Part shown: piece after piece, positions 19,935-29,002 of the stretch
Layout of the letters: every line of letters starts with the position of its first letter
Numbering within the stretch: position 1 is the stretch's first letter
Assembly (NCBI RefSeq): GCF_030407815.1
Contig: NZ_JASDCS010000007.1
Span: forward strand, 1 to 64,000
Source of the DNA: Psychrobacter sp. APC 3281
GTDB taxonomy: Bacteria > Pseudomonadota > Gammaproteobacteria > Pseudomonadales > Moraxellaceae
Direction of reading: 5' to 3'
DNA length: 64,000 nt
Position numbers and translations under genes: made by a program
The notes under the pieces: model-generated
The model's database searches: none
What the model saw: the letters and a program-made list of their open reading frames with translations, nothing else
What the model was told of the DNA's origin: nothing

Positions 19935-20180
19935 ATGCTTAGCCAACTGCTTCCTATGCTTGCCATTACTTTCACCGTATTTGTCCTATTCTTCATTTTT
20001 ATGGGCGTCGGTTATATGGTCAAAAAAAAGCCGCTTAGAGGATCTTGTGGCGGTGTTGCTAAATTGATGGGCGACGAAAATTGCTCGTTTTGTGGTAATG
20101 ATCCCAATAAGTGCGATTCACTAATCGCCGAACAACAAGAGAATGCATTAAGAGCTGCTCAATTGGGTAAATCGGTTTAA
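19935..20180 (+). CDS. nqrM: Na+-NQR maturation protein NqrM
   Basis: Small membrane protein (81 residues, DUF539 family) needed to build the NqrD/NqrE iron centre. An N-terminal hydrophobic helix (about 5-28) is followed by four cysteines in GSCGGVAKLMGDENCSFCG and NKCDS, typical of NqrM and thought to handle iron. ApbE then NqrM downstream of nqrF is a common arrangement and completes the assembly kit. Confidence 0.93.
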   Translation: MLSQLLPMLAITFTVFVLFFIFMGVGYMVKKKPLRGSCGGVAKLMGDENCSFCGNDPNKCDSLIAEQQENALRAAQLGKSV

Positions 20181-20233
20181 TAGCCTATTGGTTACCATAC
20201 GCTGGTAGTATTTACCTAACATATGTTCTTATA

Positions 20234-20276
20234 ATAGCGTCAAGTCATTCAAAAGTGACTTGGCGCTATTTTTATT
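20234..20276 (+). terminator. Terminator after nqrM
   Basis: A 14-pair stem (ATAGCGTCAAGTCA / TGACTTGGCGCTAT, one wobble) with an 8-base loop is followed by TTTTTATT. It closes the apbE-nqrM unit. Confidence 0.9.
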
Positions 20277-20575
20277 GTGCGATAAGACTGCTTATTTAAG
20301 ATTCATTATTATCGCCATCTCTTATTATCACTGTTCTAAAGCCGTAACTCGAAGTAACCACACATACATTTCGACCAACCTGCCTGCCCATTTAGTAAAG
20401 TCAGTTCAGCGAATGTATGTCTTACGCGCTACATATATTTTTCAGTCTGATCTACGATATCGCTTACCGTCTAGGTACGTGTCTGGGTAAATGCTTTCTG
20501 GTGTTATTTTATAAGCGGCAATGTCTTGGCGCTGTTTAATAACGTGTTCTTTTTCGCTGTCATCGTTGTGCTGCT
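20277..20575. other. Intergenic region, nothing recognised
   Basis: About 300 bases between the nqrM terminator and the MFS gene. A 76-codon frame overlaps the terminator and lacks a ribosome-binding site or family features. Confidence 0.4.
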
Positions 20576-21808
20576 ATGTCTACCTCGCCCAATCTATCTG
20601 CTTCATCTAGCCTGCCCTCTTCACGCTTTACCTTTTGGTTGGTTCTGTGTGCCATGATTCTGCTAGCCACCAATATGCGTGCGCCTATCGTCGCGCTAGG
20701 TTCTATCGCCCCAGTGGTAAAAGACGCGCTTGATATCTCTGAGTTTCAGATAGGCTGGCTAGGAGCAGTACCTATGCTGAGCTTTGCCGTTGGTGCGCTG
20801 ATTTCCCCAACGATTGGCAAGCGATTCGGGCTAGAAAACACACTGATTGCCATGATTGGGCTGTTAACGGTAGGGATGATTATCCGTACTGCCATCCCGA
20901 CATGGAGTGGGTTTTTAACTGGTACTTTATTGCTTACCCTTGCCATCGGCTTTGCTAATACTTTGGCAGCACCTGTTATTAAACAGCGTACCCCGCAACA
21001 TATTCCGCTGATTACTGGTCTGTTTAGTCTGACGATGACCACAGCAGCAGGTATCGTCGCAGGCGTGGTGCTACCGTTATCGGAGCAAGTTGGTTGGCAG
21101 TGGGCATTAGGCGGTTGGACAATACTAGGTGTTTTTGCCTTTGTTATCTGGTTGTTCTTACGTGTACGGTTGGGTTCATCTAACCATCAAGCGATCATCC
21201 CTGCGGCGTTAGGTTCTTCTGATATCTCTATGTGGCGCACGACCTTTGCGTGGCAGATTGCTATTTTTATGGGATTACAGTCATTATTATTTTATACCGT
21301 TGCCAGTTTTTTACCGTCGATTTGGGTCAGTAAAGGGTTATCTGCCGTCAGTGCTGGACAAATGGGTTCTGTATTTCAGTTTATGGCACCGGTTTCTATC
21401 TTAAGCCTAACTTGGCTGGTCAATCGCGGCCGCCCTATTCAAGCGCTAGCAGTGTTCGCCGCTGTGCTAAATGTCATTGGTATATTGGGCGTCAGTTATT
21501 TATCGACTGACTTGGCATGGCTATGGTCAGGCATGATGGGCATGGGCTGTTCGGCAATTTTTACCTTGAGCATGATGCTGTTCTCTATGCGTACTTATAC
21601 GACCAATCAGGCAAGTGAGCTGTCTGGTATGGCTCAAGCAGTTGGTTATGTCATTGCGTTTTTTGGACCATTGGGTACAGGTTGGTTGCATGAAATGACT
21701 GGTAGTTGGAGTATGCCACTTTTTATTATGCTGATACTGATGATTGTCAACGTCGTGATTGCTTGGCTTGTTAGTCGTCCAGTGATGGTCGATGGCAAAT
21801 ATATTTGA
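20576..21808 (+). CDS. MFS transporter, CynX/NimT-like
   Basis: Inner-membrane transporter with 12 predicted helices in 410 residues. The N-terminal ILLATNMRAPIVALGSIAPV is characteristic of the CynX/NimT branch of the major facilitator superfamily (cyanate or nitroimidazole-type compounds). The second half has a matching repeat (FFGPLGTGWLHEMTG). The substrate cannot be assigned. It is a single gene with no cyanase beside it. Confidence 0.85.
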   Translation: MSTSPNLSASSSLPSSRFTFWLVLCAMILLATNMRAPIVALGSIAPVVKDALDISEFQIGWLGAVPMLSFAVGALISPTIGKRFGLENTLIAMIGLLTVGMIIRTAIPTWSGFLTGTLLLTLAIGFANTLAAPVIKQRTPQHIPLITGLFSLTMTTAAGIVAGVVLPLSEQVGWQWALGGWTILGVFAFVIWLFLRVRLGSSNHQAIIPAALGSSDISMWRTTFAWQIAIFMGLQSLLFYTVASFLPSIWVSKGLSAVSAGQMGSVFQFMAPVSILSLTWLVNRGRPIQALAVFAAVLNVIGILGVSYLSTDLAWLWSGMMGMGCSAIFTLSMMLFSMRTYTTNQASELSGMAQAVGYVIAFFGPLGTGWLHEMTGSWSMPLFIMLILMIVNVVIAWLVSRPVMVDGKYI

Positions 21809-22119
21809 TTGCTATCAGCTTTCATTTCTATCAGTTTTTGTGGTCTACAAGGCTATGATTGCTAACGCGCAATAAAGCAGCCTTAAATTAACCTTAGGGC
21901 AATATAGGTCACTGTCTTATTTTGCTATAGTCAATTCAATATAACTTAGATACTTAATATAAGCTGGATACTCAATGTAAGCTGGATAAAAAGACGGCGT
22001 GTGAAAGTACTACCAATAGTAGACTGAGCGCGCCTGACGATTTATCCGACTGATACTGTATCTGGTTTAGATAGGATTTGACTAGACCCTGGTTTGATTG
22101 CATATAGGACATAACACCC
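21809..22119. other. Intergenic region with a short tandem repeat
   Basis: Noncoding gap before the esterase gene. It contains an 18-bp tandem repeat (21949-21988) and a weak promoter-like pair (TTGACT near 22077 and CATATA 17 bases later). Confidence 0.4.
21949..21988. repeat. 18-bp tandem repeat, about 2.2 copies
   Basis: GATACTTAATATAAGCTG is followed directly by GATACTCAATGTAAGCTG and then GATA. The two copies differ at two positions. Confidence 0.8.
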
Positions 22120-22974
22120 ATGATGAAATTTCCCTCTCGTTTTGCTCAGCGCTTGCCTGCTATTGCCATGCTCGCAGCTGTAATGGCTATCAGTGGCTGT
22201 CAAAAAGATGCTGAAACGACATCTGCTACTGACACGCAGAGTACCAGTACCGAAGCGACTAACAGTCAAGCCAGCACTGCTCCAGTAGCCACTGAAACCG
22301 CAGCCTCAACTGATCAACAGGTCAAATCCTCATCACTTACTATTCTAGCGCTTGGTGACTCACTGACAGAAGGTCTGGGAGTGGACAAAGACGACAACTA
22401 TCCTGCTCAGTTAGAAGATCGTCTGCAAGAGATGGGCTATGCTAACGCCAAAGTTATCAACTCAGGTCTAAGCGGTGAAACCAGTACGGGGTTGGTCAAT
22501 CGATTGGACTGGGTGTCACAAACCAAACCCGACATCACCATATTGACTATTGGTGCTAACGATGCCATACGTGGTATCGATGTGGCAACCATTGAAGCCA
22601 ATATTCGTACTGCGGTTAAGCACCTGCAAGACAATGGTAGTGTCGTCATCTTGGGCGGTATGTCGATCTATGACAATCTAGGAAGTGAATACGTTGCGGC
22701 ATTCTCAGACATTTATCCTCGTGTTGCGAAAGACATGAATCTGACGCTTATTCCGTTTTTCTTAGAGGGTGTCGGCGGTGACCGAGAGCTTAACCAAGCA
22801 GATGCGATTCATCCGACTAAAGAAGGCTACGAGATTATCGTTAACAACAATATCTTGCCTATTCTAGAGCCAAAATTAAATGAACTAGAAGAGCTAAAAA
22901 CAACCGGTACAGATAAAACAGCTGCAACTGCTCAAGACAATACGACAAAAAATAAGACAAACGAGACTACTTAA
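22120..22974 (+). CDS. tesA: GDSL esterase / TesA-like lysophospholipase, lipoprotein
   Basis: SGNH hydrolase related to E. coli TesA (acyl-CoA thioesterase I / protease I / lysophospholipase L1). A signal peptide ends in lipobox ISGC (about residues 24-27), so the mature protein is probably a lipoprotein. A Ser/Thr/Ala-rich linker follows, then the catalytic domain with block I LALGDSLTEGLG (nucleophile Ser), the Asn block TIGANDAIRG, and the Asp-x-x-His pair in DAIHPTKEGYE. It is longer than TesA because of the linker and a Thr/Lys-rich C-terminal tail. The ABC ATPase gene follows 12 bases later, so the three genes form an operon. Confidence 0.88.
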   Translation: MMKFPSRFAQRLPAIAMLAAVMAISGCQKDAETTSATDTQSTSTEATNSQASTAPVATETAASTDQQVKSSSLTILALGDSLTEGLGVDKDDNYPAQLEDRLQEMGYANAKVINSGLSGETSTGLVNRLDWVSQTKPDITILTIGANDAIRGIDVATIEANIRTAVKHLQDNGSVVILGGMSIYDNLGSEYVAAFSDIYPRVAKDMNLTLIPFFLEGVGGDRELNQADAIHPTKEGYEIIVNNNILPILEPKLNELEELKTTGTDKTAATAQDNTTKNKTNETT

Positions 22975-22986
22975 AGAGATACTGTA

Positions 22987-23706
22987 ATGACATCATCATC
23001 TTCGACTGCCACAGTAACGCTACCCGCAGACGCTAAGACACAAGCTCTACTGACCGCTTCAAAATTAAATAAAACCGTGCAAGTCGGTGAGCAAAAGCTG
23101 TCCATCATCAAAGATGTGGATATTTATGTCAACGCTGGCGAGTTTGTAGTCATCATGGGTAAATCAGGATCGGGTAAATCTACTTTGTTAGGGTTACTCG
23201 CAGCATTAGACTATCCCGATAGTGGTACGGTATCGCTAGCAGGTCAGATGCTCAGTAGTCTTGATGAAGATGCGCTAGCCGTCATTCGTCAGCAGGATAT
23301 GGGCTTTGTTTTTCAGTCGTTTCATCTACTGCCCACACTGACCGTCGCTGAAAATATTGCTTTTCCACTTGATATTGCCAGACGTTCAAACCCAGCACGC
23401 GTAGACGAGTTGATAGATGCGGTGGACTTAGATCATAGACGTAACAGCTTACCCAATCAGTTGTCAGGTGGTGAGCAGCAGCGTACAGCAGTAGCACGAG
23501 CACTGGTATCGCACCCAAAGATTGTGTTTGCGGATGAGCCAACGGGCAACTTAGATGAGCAAAACGCCGATCAAGTCATGCAGCTGCTATTGGACTTACG
23601 CCAACAGGTTGGCTCGGCACTGGTGGTCGTGACTCATGACCCTGCGCTTGCCGAGATGGCAGATCGCGTCATCACCATGCATGACGGCCGTATTGTACCT
23701 ACATGA
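22987..23706 (+). CDS. ybbA: ABC transporter ATP-binding protein, YbbA/LolD-type
   Basis: 239-residue ATPase of the MacB/LolD/FtsE class. Walker A GKSGSGKST (about 58), Q-loop VFQSFHLLPTLT, signature LSGGEQQRTAVARAL, Walker B IVFADEPTGNLD and the H-loop VVVTHD are all intact. It lies between tesA and a large FtsX-type permease, the same trio found as tesA/ybbA/ybbP in E. coli, where tesA is divergent. It probably powers extraction or handling of hydrophobic molecules at the inner membrane. Confidence 0.9.
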   Translation: MTSSSSTATVTLPADAKTQALLTASKLNKTVQVGEQKLSIIKDVDIYVNAGEFVVIMGKSGSGKSTLLGLLAALDYPDSGTVSLAGQMLSSLDEDALAVIRQQDMGFVFQSFHLLPTLTVAENIAFPLDIARRSNPARVDELIDAVDLDHRRNSLPNQLSGGEQQRTAVARALVSHPKIVFADEPTGNLDEQNADQVMQLLLDLRQQVGSALVVVTHDPALAEMADRVITMHDGRIVPT

Positions 23707-23725
23707 ATAACTGGATTGTATCTTA

Positions 23726-26368
23726 ATGAATAGTAAGCCCACAGACAATAAATCGACTGATACAAAAAATACTGATACCAGTATGCATCAAGAGTCCAGT
23801 TATCCTAGCGGCATCCTTAGTCAACTATTTACCCGTACCCTAGGTTTTCAAACTCTAGGCTCACAAGCACTCAGCCGTAGCTGGTGGCAGCGTTGGGTAT
23901 ATCCCGTGTTGTTCCTACTGACGTTGACCTTGTCGCTTGCAACCTATCTGACCCTCGACTCTGTGCAGCAGTCTGTCGATAGCTACATCAATGACAATCA
24001 GCGCGCGCTCGTTGGTGGGGATCTAATCCTAAACAGTAAGCAAGACTGGCCAAGCGAAGTATTGTCACAGGTAGAAACTATCCCTAATACACAGACGGTA
24101 TATGACTATCAGTTTAGCGCCATGCTGGTCAATGATGAGCAAACCTTGCTTGCCAGCGTCAAAGCCGTCTCGCCGTCGTATCCCTTATACGGCACAGCGG
24201 AGCTTGCCTCGGGGCAGCCGCTGTGGGATCAGCTAACATCTGACAGTGTGATCGTCGCACCAGAAGTTCTCAGTAGTCTACAGGCCGATGTCGGCGACCG
24301 TATTACCATTGGCGATGCGCAGTTCACGATCAGTGATGTACTGACTAAAGAGCCTGACCGTCCGCTGACCACCTTTGGTTTCGGTGGGCGTGTGTTGATG
24401 AAACAAGATGCACTTCCGTCAACCAACCTATTGGGTCAACGTAGCCGCATAAACTATCGTATCGAGATGGCAGGCGATCCAGAGCTGATAACCACGCAGC
24501 GTGAGCAGCTTACAGATATCCTGACCAATTATCCTGATATCGAGCTCTCTGACGCAGAGTCCGCAGATACTTCGGTCTCGCGTATCTCTGACAATGTGCT
24601 GATGTTCTTAAAACTGTTGGTCATCGCGGTGTTGCTACTATCTGCGGTTGCTATGTACGGCGTCATTAGTGCGTTTGTCAGTAAGCAGCAGTCCAATAAT
24701 GCCATTCGATTGGCGCTCGGCGAGCCACTTAGCTCACTCAAATGTAGCTACTATCAGCTGCTTATCATCACGACTGCCATTGCTTGTATCGCAGCGGTTG
24801 CCCTTAGTCTGGGCTTACTCAAAATCGGTCAGCCGTATCTGGTGGCTATCTTGCCCGCCGACGTTGGTCTAGCCATCAATCCAATCAGTGCGTTCAAAAC
24901 CATTGTGATTGCCTTAGCCCTGACGCTACTGATTGCGCAGCGTGGTCTAAGCGCACTTAACACGACTAAACCCGCTACCCTACTCAATCAAGGAGCAAGC
25001 ACGCAGTCGCAAAACCTGCCGTGGTATCGACGCACGCCATTACTGTGGTATGGCATCGTGCTGGCAGGGTTGTATGCTTTCTTTGCTTATGAAGTTGGCT
25101 CACTGTCATTAGGGGCGCAGTTATTGGGCGGCTTGATTGGCTTTGTGGCGATATTTTGGTTATTGGCACGTGGATGGTTGTGGCTGCTTAATAAGTTAGC
25201 GAGCAATGCCAAGGTCAGTTGGATGCAGCGTATCGCCATCCATAACCTTGCACGTAAAGGCAACCAATCAGCGTTGTTCTTTGTCACCTTATCGCTATCG
25301 GTGGCGGTGCTAACACTCATTACTACCCTCAATCACAGTATCAATGCGCAGTTTATCAATGCCTATCCTGAAGACGCGCCTAACTTATTCTTGCTTGATG
25401 TGCAGAGCGATCAACATGACGATATTGATACCATCATTGAGGCGCCCGTCACTTATTATCCCGTCATTCGTGCGCGTGTAGAGACGGCTAATGATGTGGC
25501 GGCAAAAGATATCGAGCCTGCTGATGGGTTTGATGATCCCACGCGTGTCTTTAATTTGAGCTACGCAGATACGGTCATGGATACTGAATACATCGTTGAC
25601 TCACTCACGGATGATGCGCTGTATACGCCTATCGATGCGACAAATGAGCAAATCAAACCCTTGTCTATCTTAGACACTGCCGCAGGTATGCTCAATGTCG
25701 GTATGGGCGATCAGGTACGCTTTAACATTCAAGGGATTGAAATCATCGGGCAAATTACCAGTATTCGCACGCGCTATGAACGTGGCCCAAGCCCGTATTT
25801 CTACTTCTTGTTTGAGCCGTCCGTGCTGTCCGCTGCCCCGCAGATTCAGTTTGCTACTGCCCACGTATCAGAAGATGCCATTCCAGAACTACAAGGCAAA
25901 CTGGTACGCGAGTTCCCTGCTGTCACTACGATCGATGGCACTGCCATTGCGAAGCAAATTCAAGAGCTAGTGGTACAAATGAGCCGCTTGGTCTATGTGT
26001 TCACCTTGCTTGCTCTACTCACTGGGGTCATGGTGCTGATCAGCTCGCTACTGTCTACTTCGCAAGATCGTATGAAGGATAGTGCGTCATTTAGACTGCT
26101 CGGTATGCAAAAGCGTGACCTGTATATGCTCAATATATTAGAGTTGGGTGTGCTCGGTATTAGCGCGGCGACCTTTGCCGTTGTCATCGCCAGCGTTGGC
26201 GCATGGGCTGCCATCACTCAGTGGTTTAATCTACAGTTTAGTGTGCCGTGGACGAGCTTGGCGATTGGCGGTGCGGCGTTAGTCGTGTTGCTGTTTGCTA
26301 TTGCTATTATTTATGTGAGGTTGGTGATTGGGCGCGGGATTATGGCACGGGTCAGGGCGATGATTTAG
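23726..26368 (+). CDS. ybbP: FtsX-type ABC transporter permease, YbbP-like
   Basis: 880-residue inner-membrane permease. An N-terminal helix (about 55-75) is followed by a large periplasmic domain, then two FtsX four-helix modules (about 285-420 and 755-875) joined by further helices and a second periplasmic domain. This 10-helix layout matches YbbP-type permeases. It has no own promoter visible, 19 bases after ybbA. A terminator follows. Confidence 0.9.
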   Translation: MNSKPTDNKSTDTKNTDTSMHQESSYPSGILSQLFTRTLGFQTLGSQALSRSWWQRWVYPVLFLLTLTLSLATYLTLDSVQQSVDSYINDNQRALVGGDLILNSKQDWPSEVLSQVETIPNTQTVYDYQFSAMLVNDEQTLLASVKAVSPSYPLYGTAELASGQPLWDQLTSDSVIVAPEVLSSLQADVGDRITIGDAQFTISDVLTKEPDRPLTTFGFGGRVLMKQDALPSTNLLGQRSRINYRIEMAGDPELITTQREQLTDILTNYPDIELSDAESADTSVSRISDNVLMFLKLLVIAVLLLSAVAMYGVISAFVSKQQSNNAIRLALGEPLSSLKCSYYQLLIITTAIACIAAVALSLGLLKIGQPYLVAILPADVGLAINPISAFKTIVIALALTLLIAQRGLSALNTTKPATLLNQGASTQSQNLPWYRRTPLLWYGIVLAGLYAFFAYEVGSLSLGAQLLGGLIGFVAIFWLLARGWLWLLNKLASNAKVSWMQRIAIHNLARKGNQSALFFVTLSLSVAVLTLITTLNHSINAQFINAYPEDAPNLFLLDVQSDQHDDIDTIIEAPVTYYPVIRARVETANDVAAKDIEPADGFDDPTRVFNLSYADTVMDTEYIVDSLTDDALYTPIDATNEQIKPLSILDTAAGMLNVGMGDQVRFNIQGIEIIGQITSIRTRYERGPSPYFYFLFEPSVLSAAPQIQFATAHVSEDAIPELQGKLVREFPAVTTIDGTAIAKQIQELVVQMSRLVYVFTLLALLTGVMVLISSLLSTSQDRMKDSASFRLLGMQKRDLYMLNILELGVLGISAATFAVVIASVGAWAAITQWFNLQFSVPWTSLAIGGAALVVLLFAIAIIYVRLVIGRGIMARVRAMI

Positions 26369-26394
26369 GGGTATTCAATTTTAGTTTTCCATAG

Positions 26395-26419
26395 AAAAAC
26401 CCCTTAATAGGGGTTTTTT
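26395..26419 (+). terminator. Terminator of tesA-ybbA-ybbP
   Basis: Perfect 9-bp stem AAAAACCCC / GGGGTTTTT with loop TTAATA, ending in a T-run. Confidence 0.9.
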
Positions 26420-26800
26420 GATCGCTATTTTCTTTCAGTTTGAATGCATTGGTAGCTAGGTCATTGAGAAGACATTTCCTATTGAAGCTAAACCTCGTCT
26501 CTATTGATTTTTGGCTCAAGTTGTATGATTGTCACTTTTATAAACTTTATTTTTTATCGAACAGCCCCTTTACTTTTCAACTTCTGTAAGATATATTCTT
26601 TCTAAGCGCTAAAGCTGAGGTTGATTTCTAATCCTGTGGCCAAGTATTCATACTGTACTTAGACAAAAAGATATCAAGTATAAACTTCTTTATATACTGT
26701 TCCAAAAAAATTAATCTTTTATTTATCCATAGTATGCCTTGTCTAACAAGTGGGGTACTCATACTCATAAGAGTATGTAATAAATAAATAGGATTAATTT
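26420..26800. other. AT-rich intergenic region before the two-gene island
   Basis: No gene seen. It contains a small dyad CTTGT-cta-ACAAG (about 26738-26750) and a stronger hairpin at 26760-26777. The DNA is clearly more AT-rich than the flanking core genes. Confidence 0.5.
26760..26777. promoter_or_regulatory. Inverted repeat upstream of the island, possible operator
   Basis: CATACTC-ATAA-GAGTATG is a perfect 7-bp dyad 23 bases before the start codon at 26801. It could be an operator or an mRNA hairpin. Confidence 0.45.
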
Positions 26801-28540
26801 ATGAAACAGCCTACGTCTTACCTCCCGTTAAAAAAATTCCATATTATTCCCATTAATGACTTATCTCCAGAGTCTATCAAGTCGTCTGTAAAAAATGCTT
26901 CTCGTGATAGAGAAAAGGTCAGTTATAACACTTTACTCAACGCATGCGCTAATGCCTTAGGTATCAAAGGTGGTATTGCAGGCTACAAGACTGAGTATGA
27001 GACAAAGCTCAAACCTTTTATGCGAGAACATCACCTCACCACCCTTACTGACTTAGTTTCGCCTAGGTTTTCAGGTTACGATAGTCCTCGCTTACGCTTA
27101 ACCTATCAAGATATTTCTGAACGCTTTTTCTATAGCGGTAAACCTATCCCTAAGGCAATATTTACAGGTTATGACTTTCATCATGATAGACATTTTGATG
27201 ATGGTAACTATATTGCTCATGTAGATTTAGGAATTACACAAGACATTTCTAAGAAAATTCAGGGGGCTAACGATAATCCAGACAAAGAGATATCAGTTCG
27301 AGGAAACAAGTACTGCAATATGCGCAGTCTTCTTGATATCATCATAGGTTCTGAGATGTTATTTATCATTCAGCCTGGCTTTAATATTATTGGTGATCAA
27401 CTTACTATCCCGAAGGGTACAAACATTCCTGAACTGTGTCTTTATCAACGTTCACCTGAAAATATCGACGCAGAAAATGAGTTATTCAATATGTTTGTCA
27501 AAAGAGTGGAGAGTCTTGAAGGTGGTTGGGTTGACGTCATTCCTTACAACGACAATCTTATTTTTCTCAAAGGCAAAAATGGAGAGTATAGTTTTGTTTT
27601 TCGTAATCAGCGCGATAAATTATTTCAACACGACTCACAATTTAAACCTTATTTGAGACTTTCCGAAATTCCTTGTTTTGTCGATGACTACCATTTCAAG
27701 CGCTGGTATTATTTTGAATATGAGGGTTTCAGAGCTGAAGATTTACATAAAGCAGAAGATAGTTTTTATGAGAGCGGAGGGAATATTGGTAACTATCCAG
27801 GTATTTTAGAGCTATTAAAATCTTACCACCATACTGACTATTCAAAAACTTTAAAGTCTTTAAACTCGAATAAGAAACTATCAAATTTTCAAAGAGTTGA
27901 GATTCCTGACCAAAGCACTCTAATGGTTTCTGATTTAATTTCTATTGAAGATTTTGAGAAATTCAAACGCGAGAATACTGAATATTTTACAAGGCGTTCC
28001 AATCCAAATTTGAGTAAAACAAATCTTGATACACTAGAAACAGCTAATGATGAGGTAGATAAAACGCTTCCTGTTGCACTAACTGGCTATGATGTTCTTA
28101 AGTATATTGACTGGTTTAATTCTGAAAATGACGTGGAAGTACGTTTGTTGAGTTTAGATGAATACCGAGCAATTACGCCATATTCTACTTTAACGATAGA
28201 TAGTGGGAATTGTGGTTCCGTATACTCTTCTGAAAAATGTTGCATTTTTATTGATGCTGATGGCAAGAAGACAAATAAGCCACCATATATGGATGAAAAA
28301 GATTTTCAATCATTAAATATGTATTTTAGCAGTCCAGAATTCGTAGTTAAAAACAACCTAAGGTTTATGGACTCTCACTTTTTCGCAGAATGGTTACAGG
28401 ATTTTAGCTGTATACGTTCAAACTCCTTAACATCATTCAGTGGTGATCAATATTTTAGAGACAAACCTCCTTTTGCAAGTACGGGTAGGTATAAGTATAT
28501 AAAAATTGGCTTTCGCCTATGTTATGAATTTGAAGCATAG
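26801..28540 (+). CDS. Unknown protein with SUMF1/FGE-sulfatase-like C-terminus
   Basis: 579 residues, no signal peptide or membrane segment. An N-terminal region (about 30-90) contains NACANALGIKGGIAGYKTEY, resembling small helical N-terminal domains of uncharacterised Moraxellaceae proteins. The centre (about 100-430) is not recognised. The last 140 residues look like a degenerate formylglycine-generating-enzyme/SUMF1 (C-type-lectin-like) fold: PVALTGYDVLKYIDWFN, then RLLSLDEYRA, FFAEWLQDF and terminal IGFRLCYE match the family pattern PV..VSW.DA..Y..W, RLPTEAEWE, W.EW..D and GFR. The catalytic cysteine pair is not seen. AGGA seven bases upstream supports the start. Base composition is more AT-rich than the neighbours, suggesting acquisition. 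Function unknown. Confidence 0.6.
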   Translation: MKQPTSYLPLKKFHIIPINDLSPESIKSSVKNASRDREKVSYNTLLNACANALGIKGGIAGYKTEYETKLKPFMREHHLTTLTDLVSPRFSGYDSPRLRLTYQDISERFFYSGKPIPKAIFTGYDFHHDRHFDDGNYIAHVDLGITQDISKKIQGANDNPDKEISVRGNKYCNMRSLLDIIIGSEMLFIIQPGFNIIGDQLTIPKGTNIPELCLYQRSPENIDAENELFNMFVKRVESLEGGWVDVIPYNDNLIFLKGKNGEYSFVFRNQRDKLFQHDSQFKPYLRLSEIPCFVDDYHFKRWYYFEYEGFRAEDLHKAEDSFYESGGNIGNYPGILELLKSYHHTDYSKTLKSLNSNKKLSNFQRVEIPDQSTLMVSDLISIEDFEKFKRENTEYFTRRSNPNLSKTNLDTLETANDEVDKTLPVALTGYDVLKYIDWFNSENDVEVRLLSLDEYRAITPYSTLTIDSGNCGSVYSSEKCCIFIDADGKKTNKPPYMDEKDFQSLNMYFSSPEFVVKNNLRFMDSHFFAEWLQDFSCIRSNSLTSFSGDQYFRDKPPFASTGRYKYIKIGFRLCYEFEA

Positions 28541-28549
28541 GAGATAGCT

Positions 28550-28747
28550 ATGAAATTTAGTAATAACTCTAAAATCGACAAGCTTGTTAATGGTAAACTT
28601 AAATTAGGTTGGTGCTATCGCAAGGGCAAAAAACATCATATCCTCATAGCTCCTAATAATCGTAGAGTTGCTATCCCCTCTTCACCGAGTTGTCGATGTG
28701 CATTCCAGAATTTTGTACATAACTTACGAAGAATAGAGAGCGTTTAA
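28550..28747 (+). CDS. HicA-like small protein
   Basis: 65 residues. The segments GWCYRKGKKHHILIAPNNRR, VAIPSSPSC and the C-terminal NFVHNLRRIE fit the HicA/YcfA-type double-stranded-RNA-binding-like fold, including a conserved His in KKHH and the strand-Pro-Ser-Pro pattern. HicA toxins are mRNA interferases, but no HicB antitoxin follows; the gene is instead coupled to the upstream 579-residue gene. AGGAG overlaps that gene's stop codon (TAG) six bases before this ATG. A terminator lies directly downstream. Toxin activity is not claimed; family assignment is by eye. Confidence 0.6.
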   Translation: MKFSNNSKIDKLVNGKLKLGWCYRKGKKHHILIAPNNRRVAIPSSPSCRCAFQNFVHNLRRIESV

Positions 28748-28762
28748 TATCTTTTAATAAAT

Positions 28763-28796
28763 AAAAAACACCTTCATTTACTGAAGGTGTTTTTTT
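28763..28796 (+). terminator. Terminator of the two-gene island
   Basis: Perfect 14-bp stem AAAAAACACCTTCA / TGAAGGTGTTTTTT with a 5-base loop; it closes the island. Confidence 0.92.
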
Positions 28797-29002
28797 GAGC
28801 ATTACCAATGTTAAATTAGCTTGTAGCTATTTCCTATGGTAAACAACTTCTTCTTTATGTTTATACAGACATATAAACCAATATCAGCCATGCAGTTTGC
28901 TTATTTATTGGGGGGATTACCCAGCCCTCATTTGCTATACTAGCCCAACTTTATCGGTTAAATACCCACTTATAACACCCTCCCAAACAGCATGGTAGCC
29001 TT

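Noticed and set aside
20260..20490. 76-codon frame after nqrM
   Set aside because: Begins inside a terminator and has no ribosome-binding site.
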